Origin: Schaedlerella sp.
Lineage (GTDB): Bacteria > Bacillota > Clostridia > Lachnospirales > Lachnospiraceae
Direction: 5' to 3'
NCBI GenBank assembly: GCA_020024595.1
Contig: JAHHTO010000017.1
Location: forward strand, 1-25,010
DNA: 25,010 nucleotides
In this document: in pieces, positions 15,628 to 23,017 of the stretch
Position numbering within the stretch: position 1 is the stretch's first letter
Layout: the number at the start of each line of letters is the position of its first letter
Made by a program: the position numbers and the translations under genes
Notes under the pieces: generated by a model
Database searches by the model: none
Told to the model about the DNA's origin: nothing
What the model saw: the letters and a program-made list of their open reading frames with translations, nothing else

Positions 15628-15698
15628 TATGGTTCAACTTCACCATTTTGTAAATGGTGTCCCACGCTAGTTCCAAGCCTCAATCATTTTGAACCATA
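15628..15698 (-). promoter_or_regulatory. Nested hairpin structure in the rplQ leader
   Basis: A perfect 10-bp outer stem, TATGGTTCAA (15628-15637) with TTGAACCATA (15689-15698), encloses a perfect 8-bp hairpin, CACCATTT (15641-15648) with AAATGGTG (15652-15659). It begins about 10 bases upstream of the rplQ ribosome binding site within a 198-base rpoA-rplQ spacer. It may be a cis-regulatory or processing element; no known family is recognised. Confidence 0.5.
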
Positions 15699-15802
15699 CT
15701 ACACATTTGGTTATGCAATCTTCGGGCTTATTAATCAAATGCTTCTGCCACGCACTTTGGACTTACTGACAGAAAATTTAAGTATTAAGCATAAAATCAA
15801 GA

Positions 15803-16762
15803 TTATTCTTCACCTGAATTAAGCTCCAGGTTCAGCTCTTTCAATTTAGCAAGTACTTCTTCCAGAGACTTACGTCCAAGGTTACGTACTTTCATCATAT
15901 CTTCTGGTGTCTTGTTTGTCAGCTCTTCAACAGTGTTGATGCCGGCTCTCTTCAGACAATTATATGAGCGGACGGACAATTCCAGTTCATCAATGCTCAT
16001 CTCCAGAACCTTTTCTTTCTCATCATCTTCTTTTTCAATCATAACCTCTGCAGCCTGAGCTACTTCCGAGAGGTCAATGAAGAGTTTCAAATGTTCGCTG
16101 AGTACTTTCGCTGCAAGGCTGACTGCCTCATCCGGAAGCAGTGTACCTTTTGTACATACATCCAGTGTCAGCTTATCATAATCAGTAATCTGACCCACAC
16201 GCGTATTCTCAACGGTCAGATTTACACGCTCTACCGGAGTATAGATAGAGTCAATCGGGATGACGCCGATTGGCAAATCATCTGTCTTGTTTTTATCTGC
16301 ACTTACGTATCCTCTGCCCTTTGTAATGGAAAGTTCCATATACAATTTGCTCTCCTTGCCACCGCTTAATGTTGCGATGACCTGTTCAGGATTCATAATC
16401 TCAATATCAGAGTCTGTCTGGATGTCAGCGCCTGTTACAACTCCTTCACCCTCAAATTCGATATACGCAGTTTTTACCTCGTCTGATTCAGATGTGTTTT
16501 TAATTGCCAAAGATTTCAAATTCATGATAATCTCTGTCACATCTTCTTTTACACCCGGAATAGAACTGAATTCATGCAGAACTCCGTCAATCTTTACAGA
16601 ACTGATCGCAGCTCCCGGAAGAGAAGAAAGCATAATTCTTCTCAGGGAATTGCCAAGTGTTGTTCCGTATCCTCTTTCCAGAGGTTCTACCACAAAACGT
16701 CCGTATTTCTTATCTTCTGAAATTTCTGTAATTTCAATATTAGGTTTATTAAAATCAAACAC
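15803..16762 (-). CDS. rpoA: DNA-directed RNA polymerase subunit alpha
   Basis: Alpha subunit that nucleates RNA polymerase assembly and contacts upstream promoter DNA. The N-terminal dimerisation domain (about 1-230) has RGYGTTLGNSLRRIMLSS and the C-terminal domain (about 250-310) has ELSVRSYNCLKRAGI and RNLGRKSLEEV. The length of 319 is typical. The start is GTG (MFDFNKP), with AAGGAGG about 9 bases upstream. It lies between rpsD and rplQ as in most Firmicutes. Confidence 0.98.
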   Translation of the reverse strand: MFDFNKPNIEITEISEDKKYGRFVVEPLERGYGTTLGNSLRRIMLSSLPGAAISSVKIDGVLHEFSSIPGVKEDVTEIIMNLKSLAIKNTSESDEVKTAYIEFEGEGVVTGADIQTDSDIEIMNPEQVIATLSGGKESKLYMELSITKGRGYVSADKNKTDDLPIGVIPIDSIYTPVERVNLTVENTRVGQITDYDKLTLDVCTKGTLLPDEAVSLAAKVLSEHLKLFIDLSEVAQAAEVMIEKEDDEKEKVLEMSIDELELSVRSYNCLKRAGINTVEELTNKTPEDMMKVRNLGRKSLEEVLAKLKELNLELNSGEE

Positions 16763-16832
16763 TACACAGACCCTCCTTATGGGTTAAAATATGTTGAGGG
16801 GATACGATGCTGTCGTTTGTTATATTCAGAGA

Positions 16833-17426
16833 TTACTTAGAATACAACTCGACAATCAGCATCTCGTCAACCGGAACATCGATTACTTCTCTCTTCGGAA
16901 GTTCTTTCACTTCACCTTTCAGGTTCTCTGCGTCTACTTCCAACCAGTCAGGAATCATATTTCCGCCTGTCATCTCCAGAATATCTTTATATCTCTGGCT
17001 TCCTTTGTGCTTCTCTTTGATTTCAATGACATCTCCGGCTTTCACCAGGTAAGATGGAATATTTACCTGCTTACCGTTTACAAGTACATGCTTGTGGTCA
17101 ACAATCTGTCTTGCTTCTTTTCTTGTTCTTGCAAATCCCATACGAAACATTACATTGTCCAGTCTGGATTCCAGAAGGATCATCAGGTTCTCACCTGTCA
17201 TACCTTCCATCTGTTTTGCTTTTGCATAATAGTTTCTAAATGGTTTTTCTAATACACCATAGATGAATTTAGCTTTCTGCTTCTCACGTAACTGAAGACC
17301 ATACTCGCTCATCTTTCTGTTTGCTCTTTTCAGCTGTCTATTGGACTTTTTATTAATTCCTAAATAGATCGGGTCCATACCTAATGAACGGCATCTTTTA
17401 AGAACCGGAACTCTGTTTACTGCCAT
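16833..17426 (-). CDS. rpsD: Small ribosomal subunit protein S4
   Basis: Primary 16S rRNA-binding protein of the 30S subunit. The 197-residue chain starts MAVNRVPVLKRCRSLG and has the S4 RNA-binding domain around residues 91-155 (SRLDNVMFRMGFARTRKEAR). It has a single N-terminal cysteine and lacks the zinc cluster, so it is the C-minus form. In many bacteria S4 also represses its own operon at an mRNA target, which makes the nearby structured spacers interesting. AGGAGG precedes the ATG. Confidence 0.98.
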   Translation of the reverse strand: MAVNRVPVLKRCRSLGMDPIYLGINKKSNRQLKRANRKMSEYGLQLREKQKAKFIYGVLEKPFRNYYAKAKQMEGMTGENLMILLESRLDNVMFRMGFARTRKEARQIVDHKHVLVNGKQVNIPSYLVKAGDVIEIKEKHKGSQRYKDILEMTGGNMIPDWLEVDAENLKGEVKELPKREVIDVPVDEMLIVELYSK

Positions 17427-17458
17427 TTTTATTTCCTCCTATATGATTACGTTGCTGA

Positions 17459-17854
17459 TTAGACTCTTCTACGTTTCGGTGGGCGGCATCCATTGTGCGG
17501 TACCGGAGTAACATCTTTGATACTTATTACATCAATACCACAAGCCTGCAATGCACGGATTGCTGCTTCTCTTCCTGAACCAGGTCCCTTAACGAATACG
17601 TCTACAGTCTTCAGACCATGTACCAATGCTGCTTTTGCTGCCGTCTCAGCTGCCATCTGTGCTGCATACGGAGTAGATTTCCTTGAACCTCTAAATCCCA
17701 GACCGCCTGCACTTGCCCATGAAAGAGCATTTCCCTGTGCATCTGTTAATGTAACGATTGTATTATTAAAAGATGACTGAATGTGAGCCTGTCCTCGTTC
17801 AACGTTTTTCTTGACACGTTTTTTTGTCACTTTTTTTGTAACTTTCTTAGCCAT
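17459..17854 (-). CDS. rpsK: Small ribosomal subunit protein S11
   Basis: Platform protein of the 30S subunit. The 131-residue chain has a basic N-terminus and the conserved IQSSFNNTIVTLTDAQGN, KGPGSGREAAIRAL and C-terminal HNGCRPPKRRRV. The ribosome binding site (GTAGGTTAG) is weaker than those of its neighbours. It lies 46 bases after rpsM and 32 bases before rpsD. Confidence 0.98.
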   Translation of the reverse strand: MAKKVTKKVTKKRVKKNVERGQAHIQSSFNNTIVTLTDAQGNALSWASAGGLGFRGSRKSTPYAAQMAAETAAKAALVHGLKTVDVFVKGPGSGREAAIRALQACGIDVISIKDVTPVPHNGCRPPKRRRV

Positions 17855-17900
17855 TTAAACTAACCTACTTTCTTCAAATCTTGTTTATAAGATAAATGCT

Positions 17901-18269
17901 TTACTTTTTCTTGTTTGCTACAGTTCTCTTCGGACCTTTGCATGTTCTTGCATTAGTCTTTGTCTTCTGACCACGTACCGGAAGTCCTTTTCTGTGACGG
18001 ATTCCACGGTAACATCCGATTTCTTTCAGTCTCTTGATATTCAGCTGAATTTCTCTTCTGAGGTCACCTTCTACAACCTGCGAAGCATCGATCACTTCAC
18101 TGATTTTCTTTACATCTTCCTGAGTTAAATCTCTAACACGAGTATCTGGATTGATTCCAGCCTCTGCCAAGATACGGCTTGCACTTGTTTTTCCAATTCC
18201 ATAAATATAAGTCAAACCGATTTCTACACGTTTGTCTCTTGGTAAGTCTACACCTGCAATACGAGCCAT
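17901..18269 (-). CDS. rpsM: Small ribosomal subunit protein S13
   Basis: Head protein of the 30S subunit at the intersubunit bridge and near the P-site tRNA. It starts MARIAGVDLPRDKRVEIGLT and ends in the usual basic tail after RGLPVRGQKTKTNARTCKG-type residues. The ATG at 18269 follows GGAGG at 8 bases; an in-frame start five codons upstream overlaps that site and is rejected. With 122 residues it is of normal length. Upstream is an unusual 467-base spacer. Confidence 0.97.
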   Translation of the reverse strand: MARIAGVDLPRDKRVEIGLTYIYGIGKTSASRILAEAGINPDTRVRDLTQEDVKKISEVIDASQVVEGDLRREIQLNIKRLKEIGCYRGIRHRKGLPVRGQKTKTNARTCKGPKRTVANKKK

Positions 18270-18736
18270 GTGTCTTTCCTCCATTTTCTTTTTCTCGTTT
18301 TTTGCCTGTCATGTAAGCTTGAATCTGCTGTAACCTACGCTACATACAGCCTTCCCCGAACTACACTGCTTTAACACCCCAGCTGTCCCGTACATGACTT
18401 AGCATTGTTACATATTGTCCCAAATTGAGGCTGCGGATACTGTAACTTTTGCATCCTACCGGAGCGCTTCTCCGATATCCCAGCCCAGGCTGATCGCTCA
18501 TGCCCTTTCCCGATACAGACTGTGAACACTAATATATCGGGTATTTTAAGCAATATACACCTGCATCTGTATCACTGAGACATACTTCTCAGTTCTAAAA
18601 TGAAATAGCCAGACGCAGCAGAACACCGACTCTACCGGTACCTATGATAGATATACGGTGCATCCTTACTGTATATTAAACAGTCTACACACGTCCTTGT
18701 GTGTCCCACTGTCAGCCGCCTAAATAATTGCACAAA
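18270..18736 (-). other. 467-base gene-free, highly structured spacer between rpmJ and rpsM
   Basis: No supported gene is present on either strand. On the minus (mRNA) strand several perfect inverted repeats are visible. ACAGT/ACTGT encloses ACACAC/GTGTGT (18680-18712). ACTGAG/CTCAGT spans 18574-18593, CCCGATA/TATCGGG 18509-18541, and CGGAG/CTCCG 18460-18474. GGATAC/GCATCC (18435-18456) pairs with a G-U. A long-range GTCATGTA/TACATGAC pair (18308-18315 with 18391-18398) encloses GCTGTA/TACAGC (18327-18350). This suggests a structured RNA element within the alpha operon transcript. I cannot match it to a known RNA family. Confidence 0.5.
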
Positions 18737-18850
18737 TTATCCCTGTCTCTGTTTGTGCTTCGGATTTTCGCAGATTACACGAACACTACCTTTTCTCCGG
18801 ATAATCTTGCATTTTTCACAGATTGGTTTTACTGATGATCTAACCTTCAT
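18737..18850 (-). CDS. rpmJ: Large ribosomal subunit protein L36
   Basis: A 37-residue zinc-ribbon protein of the 50S subunit, starting MKVRSSVKPICEKCK and ending HKQRQG. The zinc ligands Cys11, Cys14, Cys27 and His32 are all present. GGAGG lies 7 bases before the ATG. It is the first gene of the alpha operon here, just after a strong promoter, and is separated from rpsM by an unusually long spacer. Confidence 0.97.
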   Translation of the reverse strand: MKVRSSVKPICEKCKIIRRKGSVRVICENPKHKQRQG

Positions 18851-18895
18851 GTCAAATCCTCCTTCCATCCTTTGCTGAATCCTTAGTTCCTGGTA

Positions 18896-18920
18896 TTTCT
18901 AGGCACACCTCCCCTAGAAA
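18896..18920 (-). promoter_or_regulatory. Hairpin in the rpmJ 5' leader with GGAGG in its loop
   Basis: TTTCTAGG (18896-18903) and CCTAGAAA (18913-18920) form a perfect 8-bp stem. On the RNA strand the 9-base loop reads GGAGGTGTG. It starts within about 10 bases of the predicted transcription start and lies ahead of the true rpmJ ribosome binding site. Confidence 0.5.
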
Positions 18921-18932
18921 AGACCATTTCAT

Positions 18933-18962
18933 ATTATAACACCAAGCCCTTGCCAAAGTCAA
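18933..18962 (-). promoter_or_regulatory. Strong promoter of the alpha ribosomal operon
   Basis: On the minus strand, TTGACT (18957-18962) and a perfect TATAAT (18933-18938) are 18 bases apart, and TGT before the -10 makes it an extended -10. It follows the infA terminator and leads into rpmJ with a 5' leader of about 75 bases. The whole 312-base rpmJ-infA gap (18851-19162) holds this promoter, the terminator and AT-rich DNA, and no gene. Confidence 0.85.
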
Positions 18963-19068
18963 CATCTTTTTATTATTTATTTCCAAAAGCTGTTTACCTT
19001 TTAAAAAGAAGTACGAAAAAGCAACTGCTTATTTACATGTTTACATGCGAAGGCAATAACAGATTATG

Positions 19069-19117
19069 AAAAAGCCGGAAATTGGGAAGTGATATGCATT
19101 CCCAATTTCCGGCTTTT
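19069..19117 (-). terminator. Very strong terminator after infA
   Basis: AAAAGCCGGAAATTGGGAA (19070-19088) and its exact complement (19099-19117) form a perfect 19-bp stem with a 10-base loop, ending in five T on the minus strand. It separates the spc transcript from the alpha operon. Confidence 0.9.
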
Positions 19118-19162
19118 AAGCGAATTTAACTTGTTTGATTATTATTCACGAAACAGCCTTTA

Positions 19163-19381
19163 TTATTTATCTCTCCAGACGATTCGTCCTTTACTCAAAT
19201 CATACGGTGACATTTCAAGCGTTACTTTATCACCCGGTAAAATTTTAATGAAATTCATGCGTAGCTTACCACTGATGTGTGCAAGGACAATATGCCCATT
19301 CTCCAACTCCACTTTAAACATTGCATTCGGTAGTTTTTCAACAACTACTCCCTCTATTTCGATTACATCAGCTTTTGACAT
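19163..19381 (-). CDS. infA: Translation initiation factor IF-1
   Basis: A 72-residue OB-fold protein that occupies the ribosomal A site during initiation. MSKADVIEIEGVVVEKLPNA, HISGKLRMNFIKILPGDKV and SPYDLSKGRIVWR are all canonical. AGGAGG is 7 bases from the ATG. It follows the KOW gene by 29 bases and is the last gene before the strong terminator. Confidence 0.98.
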   Translation of the reverse strand: MSKADVIEIEGVVVEKLPNAMFKVELENGHIVLAHISGKLRMNFIKILPGDKVTLEMSPYDLSKGRIVWRDK

Positions 19382-19410
19382 TTTAAATCCTCCTGTGCAT
19401 TCTGCACTTT

Positions 19411-19668
19411 TTATACTTCCTTTTTTTCTTTCTTTTTCAATTCTGCTTTCACAGTTTTTTTGATTATCGCATCATCGGTAACAGATTCACAACGCACGTG
19501 GGTAATCGGCTGTATGTGTTTTCTGTTCTTTTTCTTAGGATGACAGATGGGTCTTAATTTCCCATCTGCCAGAAATACATATTCATCATTGACAGATATT
19601 ATGACATATATACAATTTTTGTCATGCCCTGCCTTCGCTCTGACGAGCATTCCTGCTTCCAGTTCCAT
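19411..19668 (-). CDS. KOW-domain RNA-binding protein (L14e-like)
   Basis: An 85-residue protein with an N-terminal KOW/SH3-like barrel (ELEAGMLVRAKAGHDKNCIY, about 2-22) and a Lys-rich tail (KKEKKEV). The family resembles archaeal and eukaryotic L14e and is found in Clostridia near infA; its role is unproven, presumably rRNA or mRNA binding. The start codon is 3 bases after the adk stop and its GGAG lies inside the end of adk, so it is translationally coupled to adk. In relatives map normally sits between these two genes. Confidence 0.85.
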   Translation of the reverse strand: MELEAGMLVRAKAGHDKNCIYVIISVNDEYVFLADGKLRPICHPKKKNRKHIQPITHVRCESVTDDAIIKKTVKAELKKKEKKEV

Positions 19669-19671
19669 GTA

Positions 19672-20316
19672 CTATTCTCCCAGAATTTTTACAATCTCTT
19701 CGAAAACATCTTCGATGTCGATTGTACCGTCTACTTCTTTCAGAATTCCTGCTTCTGTATAATAATCAATCAAAGGTTGTGTCTGATCATGATATACATC
19801 AAGACGCTTCTTTACGGTCTCTGGTTTGTCATCATCGCGAAGGATCAAACCTCCGCCGCACTTGTCGCAAGTTCCATCTATTTTTGTAGGTGCGTATACA
19901 ATATGATATGTTGCACCACAGTCTACACAAGCTCTTCGACCAGACATACGATTAATAATATTTTCATCCGGAACTTCCACATTGATTGCATAATCCATCT
20001 TCTGTCCCAAATCAGCAAGTGCTTTATCCAGCGCTTCTGCCTGCGGAATAGTTCTTGGAAATCCATCCAGTACATATCCCTTTGTACAATCATCTTGGCT
20101 AACTCTGTCCACAACCAAATCGACTACCAACTCATCTGGTACAAGAAGCCCCTGATCCATATAAGTCTTTGCTTTTTGACCAAGTTCTGTTCCATTTTTA
20201 ATATTGGCACGGAAAATATCACCTGTCGATATATGTGGGATTTCATATTTTTCTGCAATTTTTTTTGCCTGTGTTCCTTTTCCGGCCCCCGGAGCCCCTA
20301 ACATAATAATTTTCAT
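19672..20316 (-). CDS. adk: Adenylate kinase, zinc-lid type
   Basis: Interconverts ATP plus AMP with two ADP in the cytosol. The P-loop GAPGAGKGT is at 7-15, the AMP-site segment DGFPRT at 84-89, and the long lid (about 126-163) carries Cys130, Cys133, Cys150 and Cys153 as a structural zinc site, as in Gram-positive enzymes. The ATG at 20316 gives 214 residues; an in-frame start nine codons upstream is rejected because GGAGG lies 8 bases before the chosen ATG. It lies 157 bases after secY. Confidence 0.98.
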   Translation of the reverse strand: MKIIMLGAPGAGKGTQAKKIAEKYEIPHISTGDIFRANIKNGTELGQKAKTYMDQGLLVPDELVVDLVVDRVSQDDCTKGYVLDGFPRTIPQAEALDKALADLGQKMDYAINVEVPDENIINRMSGRRACVDCGATYHIVYAPTKIDGTCDKCGGGLILRDDDKPETVKKRLDVYHDQTQPLIDYYTEAGILKEVDGTIDIEDVFEEIVKILGE

Positions 20317-20473
20317 ATTGCATACCTCCCTTTTATCCGTCATACGCCTTGTAGTATAACGTTACTTTCATCCTGATTGCTTCTCCACTTAAGTTAAGAA
20401 GTACATGTGCTAAATGCACATTAACCCGTTGCACTTTTCCTTTTGGAAAAGCACAGCGAGCTAAATATTTCCT

Positions 20474-21826
20474 TTACTCTCCAAGGAAGCTGTTCTTCAT
20501 AGAACTTCCCTTGTTATTCAAAAATCCTGTATAATTACGAACAAGCATTTGTGATTCAATCTGTTTGATCGTTTCAAGTACAACCCCTACGATAATGATA
20601 AGTGATGTTCCTCCAAAAGAAACATTCGCTCCAAATACACCATTAAAGAAGAATGGAATAACCTGTACGATCACCAATCCACAAGCACCAATAAAGATAA
20701 TATAATTCAAAATCTTCTGAAGATACTCTGTAGTTGGTTTTCCCGGGCGAATACCCGGAATGAATCCACCGCTCTTCTTCATATTATTTGCTACTTCCAA
20801 CGGATTAAAAGTAATCGATGTATAGAAATATGCGAAGAATATAGTAAGAATAATGTAAAAAACAAGTCCAATTGAATATATTAAATTGTCTGGATCACAC
20901 CAGTTATTGGAGTTCAAGCCCCGTAAAATCTGACTTCCAATCCCTGTGCCATTTCCTTTTTCAAGAAAAGACGCAATAATAATCGGAGTCTGCATCAACG
21001 ATGACGCAAAGATAATCGGAATTACTCCCGCTGTATTGACCTTCAGTGGGATATGCGTAGATTGACCACCGTATGTCTTTCTTCCCTGAATCTTTTGGGA
21101 ATACTGTACAGCAATTCTTCTTTCAGCACCTTGCAAAAGAATGACAAATACAACCACAACAAGCAGAATTACCAAAATAATCGCTGCTGCAAGAAGTGCT
21201 TTTGCCAATGTCTTTCCCTGAACAAAGCGTGTATACAGCTTCACCAAATCTTCAGGTACACGAGAAAGAATATTGACAAGCAGAACGATTGAGATACCGT
21301 TTCCAACACCTTTTTCTGTAATACGTTCTCCTATCCACATAAGAAAAGCCGATCCTGCTGTCAGTGTACATACTACAATTGCAACATTTACAAAATTATA
21401 CTCCTCAAGAAGTCCCTGACGACCGAAACCAACTGCCATAGCTGTTGACTCAATCAATGCGATTGCTACAGTCGCATATCTTGTAATTGCCGCAAGTTTT
21501 TTTCTTCCATCCGCCCCTTCTTTCTGCATTTCCTCAAGTTTTGGAATTGCGATTGTTAAAAGCTGAATAATAATGGAAGATGTAATATACGGTGTAATGC
21601 TCAAAGCAAATACCGAAAAGTTGGTTAAGGAACCTCCGGTAAATGCATCAAAGAAATTGAGTGCATCACCGGTCTGGTTCGCGAAAAAATTCTGAATATA
21701 GGTTGGGTTCACGCCTGGTGTCGGCAGTTGAGAACCAAGTCTGACAACGACAAGCATCATAAATGTATAGAATAGTTTTTTACGGATATCTTCTATACTG
21801 AATGCTCTTCGTACTGTTTCTAGCAT
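20474..21826 (-). CDS. secY: Preprotein translocase channel subunit SecY
   Basis: The protein-conducting channel of the Sec system, in the plasma membrane. The 450-residue chain has about ten membrane helices. Family landmarks are RLGSQLPTPGVNP near the N-terminus, the cytoplasmic loop AERRIAVQYSQK, and IRPGKPTTEYLQK in the second half. The start codon overlaps the rplO stop by one base (TAATG), so translation is coupled. Confidence 0.98.
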   Translation of the reverse strand: MLETVRRAFSIEDIRKKLFYTFMMLVVVRLGSQLPTPGVNPTYIQNFFANQTGDALNFFDAFTGGSLTNFSVFALSITPYITSSIIIQLLTIAIPKLEEMQKEGADGRKKLAAITRYATVAIALIESTAMAVGFGRQGLLEEYNFVNVAIVVCTLTAGSAFLMWIGERITEKGVGNGISIVLLVNILSRVPEDLVKLYTRFVQGKTLAKALLAAAIILVILLVVVVFVILLQGAERRIAVQYSQKIQGRKTYGGQSTHIPLKVNTAGVIPIIFASSLMQTPIIIASFLEKGNGTGIGSQILRGLNSNNWCDPDNLIYSIGLVFYIILTIFFAYFYTSITFNPLEVANNMKKSGGFIPGIRPGKPTTEYLQKILNYIIFIGACGLVIVQVIPFFFNGVFGANVSFGGTSLIIIVGVVLETIKQIESQMLVRNYTGFLNNKGSSMKNSFLGE

Positions 21827-22266
21827 TAGATCACCTCTGCTTTTCCACCAAGTGCCTCAATCTTTTCAGCTGCTGATGCACTGAATGCATTAGCCTGAAC
21901 TGTAAGTTTCTTGGTTAACTCTCCGTTTCCAAGAATTTTAACGCCATCTCTCGGGTTCTTAACAATCCCTGTTTCGATCAATGTCTCTACAGATACAGTA
22001 GCTCCATCCTCGAAAATCTCAAGCGCGCTTATGTTGATACCTACGATATCCTTAGAGTTTCTACATTTGAAACCTCTCTTAGGTATTCTTCTGTATAAAG
22101 GCATCTGACCACCTTCAAAGCCAGGTCTTGTGCCTCCAGAACGAGCTTTCTGACCTTTGTGACCTTTTCCGGCTGTCTTACCGTTTCCGGATGCGTGTCC
22201 ACGGCCTCTTCTGAAATTATCACTCTGCTTTGCACCGTCTGCCGGTCTCAAGTTTGATAAGTCCAT
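21826..22266 (-). CDS. rplO: Large ribosomal subunit protein L15
   Basis: Late-assembly 50S protein. The 146-residue chain begins MDLSNLRPADGAK and has the Gly/Arg/Lys-rich N-terminal extension (RRGRGHASGNGKTAGKGHKG) that threads into rRNA. The C-terminal globular part ends in EKIEALGGKAEVI. GGAGG precedes the ATG. It is the gene just before secY. Confidence 0.98.
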   Translation of the reverse strand: MDLSNLRPADGAKQSDNFRRGRGHASGNGKTAGKGHKGQKARSGGTRPGFEGGQMPLYRRIPKRGFKCRNSKDIVGINISALEIFEDGATVSVETLIETGIVKNPRDGVKILGNGELTKKLTVQANAFSASAAEKIEALGGKAEVI

Positions 22267-22291
22267 GATATTACCTCCTTATCTATTATGA

Positions 22292-22474
22292 TTATGCTTC
22301 TTCTTCAACTTTCACTAAATGTCTAACCTGCTGTACCATACCTCTTGTTGCTGCATTATCCGGTAATACAACTGTCTTATTCAGCTTCTTCAGTCCCAAA
22401 GCTTCTACAGTCTTTCTGTGCTTTGGTACAGCACCGATGGTAGACTTTACAAGTGTAACTTTTAAATTTGCCAT
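22292..22474 (-). CDS. rpmD: Large ribosomal subunit protein L30
   Basis: A 60-residue protein of the 50S subunit in the short bacterial form. LKVTLVKSTIGAVPKHRKTV and MVQQVRHLVKV are typical. AGGAGG precedes the ATG. It sits in its usual place between rpsE and rplO. Confidence 0.97.
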   Translation of the reverse strand: MANLKVTLVKSTIGAVPKHRKTVEALGLKKLNKTVVLPDNAATRGMVQQVRHLVKVEEEA

Positions 22475-22492
22475 TATAATTACCTCCTATAA

Positions 22493-23002
22493 TTAGCCCA
22501 CAATCTCTTCCACTGATTTACCACGAAGTTTAGCAACAGCTTCCGGAGTCTTCACATTTCTCAGACCCTCGATTGTAGCGAGCACTACATTCTGCTTGTT
22601 GTTAGAACCTAAAGATTTTGTACGGATGTTCTTGATTCCTGCCAGCTCGATTACCGCACGTGCCGGACCTCCGGCAATCACTCCTGTACCATCCGGAGCC
22701 TTCTTCAGCAACACTGAAGCGCTTCCGAATTTTCCAATAACATCATGTGTTACGCTTTCATTCTCATCAAGTGAAACTTCAATCAGTTTCTTTGTTGCAT
22801 CTTCTTTTCCTTTACGGATCGCTTCCGGGATTTCAGTAGCTTTTCCTAAGCCTGCACCAACATGGCCTTTACCATCGCCAACAACTACTAAAGCTGTGAA
22901 TCTCATGTTACGACCACCTTTTACGACCTTGGTAACACGCTTGATTGATACCACTTTTTCTTCTAACTCTAACTGACTAGCATCAATACGTTCCTGTCTC
23001 AT
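22493..23002 (-). CDS. rpsE: Small ribosomal subunit protein S5
   Basis: 30S protein important for decoding accuracy. The 169-residue chain has the double-stranded-RNA-binding-like N-terminal domain (VVKGGRNMRFTALVVVGDGK, about 27-46) and the C-terminal domain GTGVIAGGPARAVIELAGI. GGGAG precedes the ATG. It sits between rplR and rpmD. Confidence 0.98.
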   Translation of the reverse strand: MRQERIDASQLELEEKVVSIKRVTKVVKGGRNMRFTALVVVGDGKGHVGAGLGKATEIPEAIRKGKEDATKKLIEVSLDENESVTHDVIGKFGSASVLLKKAPDGTGVIAGGPARAVIELAGIKNIRTKSLGSNNKQNVVLATIEGLRNVKTPEAVAKLRGKSVEEIVG

Positions 23003-23017
23003 ATGTGTTCTCCCTTC

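Noticed and set aside
18371..18553. 60-codon frame on the minus strand in the same spacer
   Set aside because: It starts with TTG without a binding site, has no recognisable protein features, and overlaps the hairpins.
18595..18663. 22-codon frame in the rpmJ-rpsM spacer (MHRISIIGTGRVG...)
   Set aside because: The GTGRVG looks like a nucleotide-binding turn, but the AAGG directly abuts the ATG, the frame is very short, and it lies across inverted repeats; probably chance.
19624..20301. Long plus-strand frame opposite adk
   Set aside because: Shadow frame of adk, with Cys/Phe/Ile-rich low-quality composition and no binding site.
20348..20386. 12-codon peptide (MKVTLYYKAYDG) ahead of adk
   Set aside because: Weak binding site and no attenuator structure attached to it; not enough support for a leader peptide.
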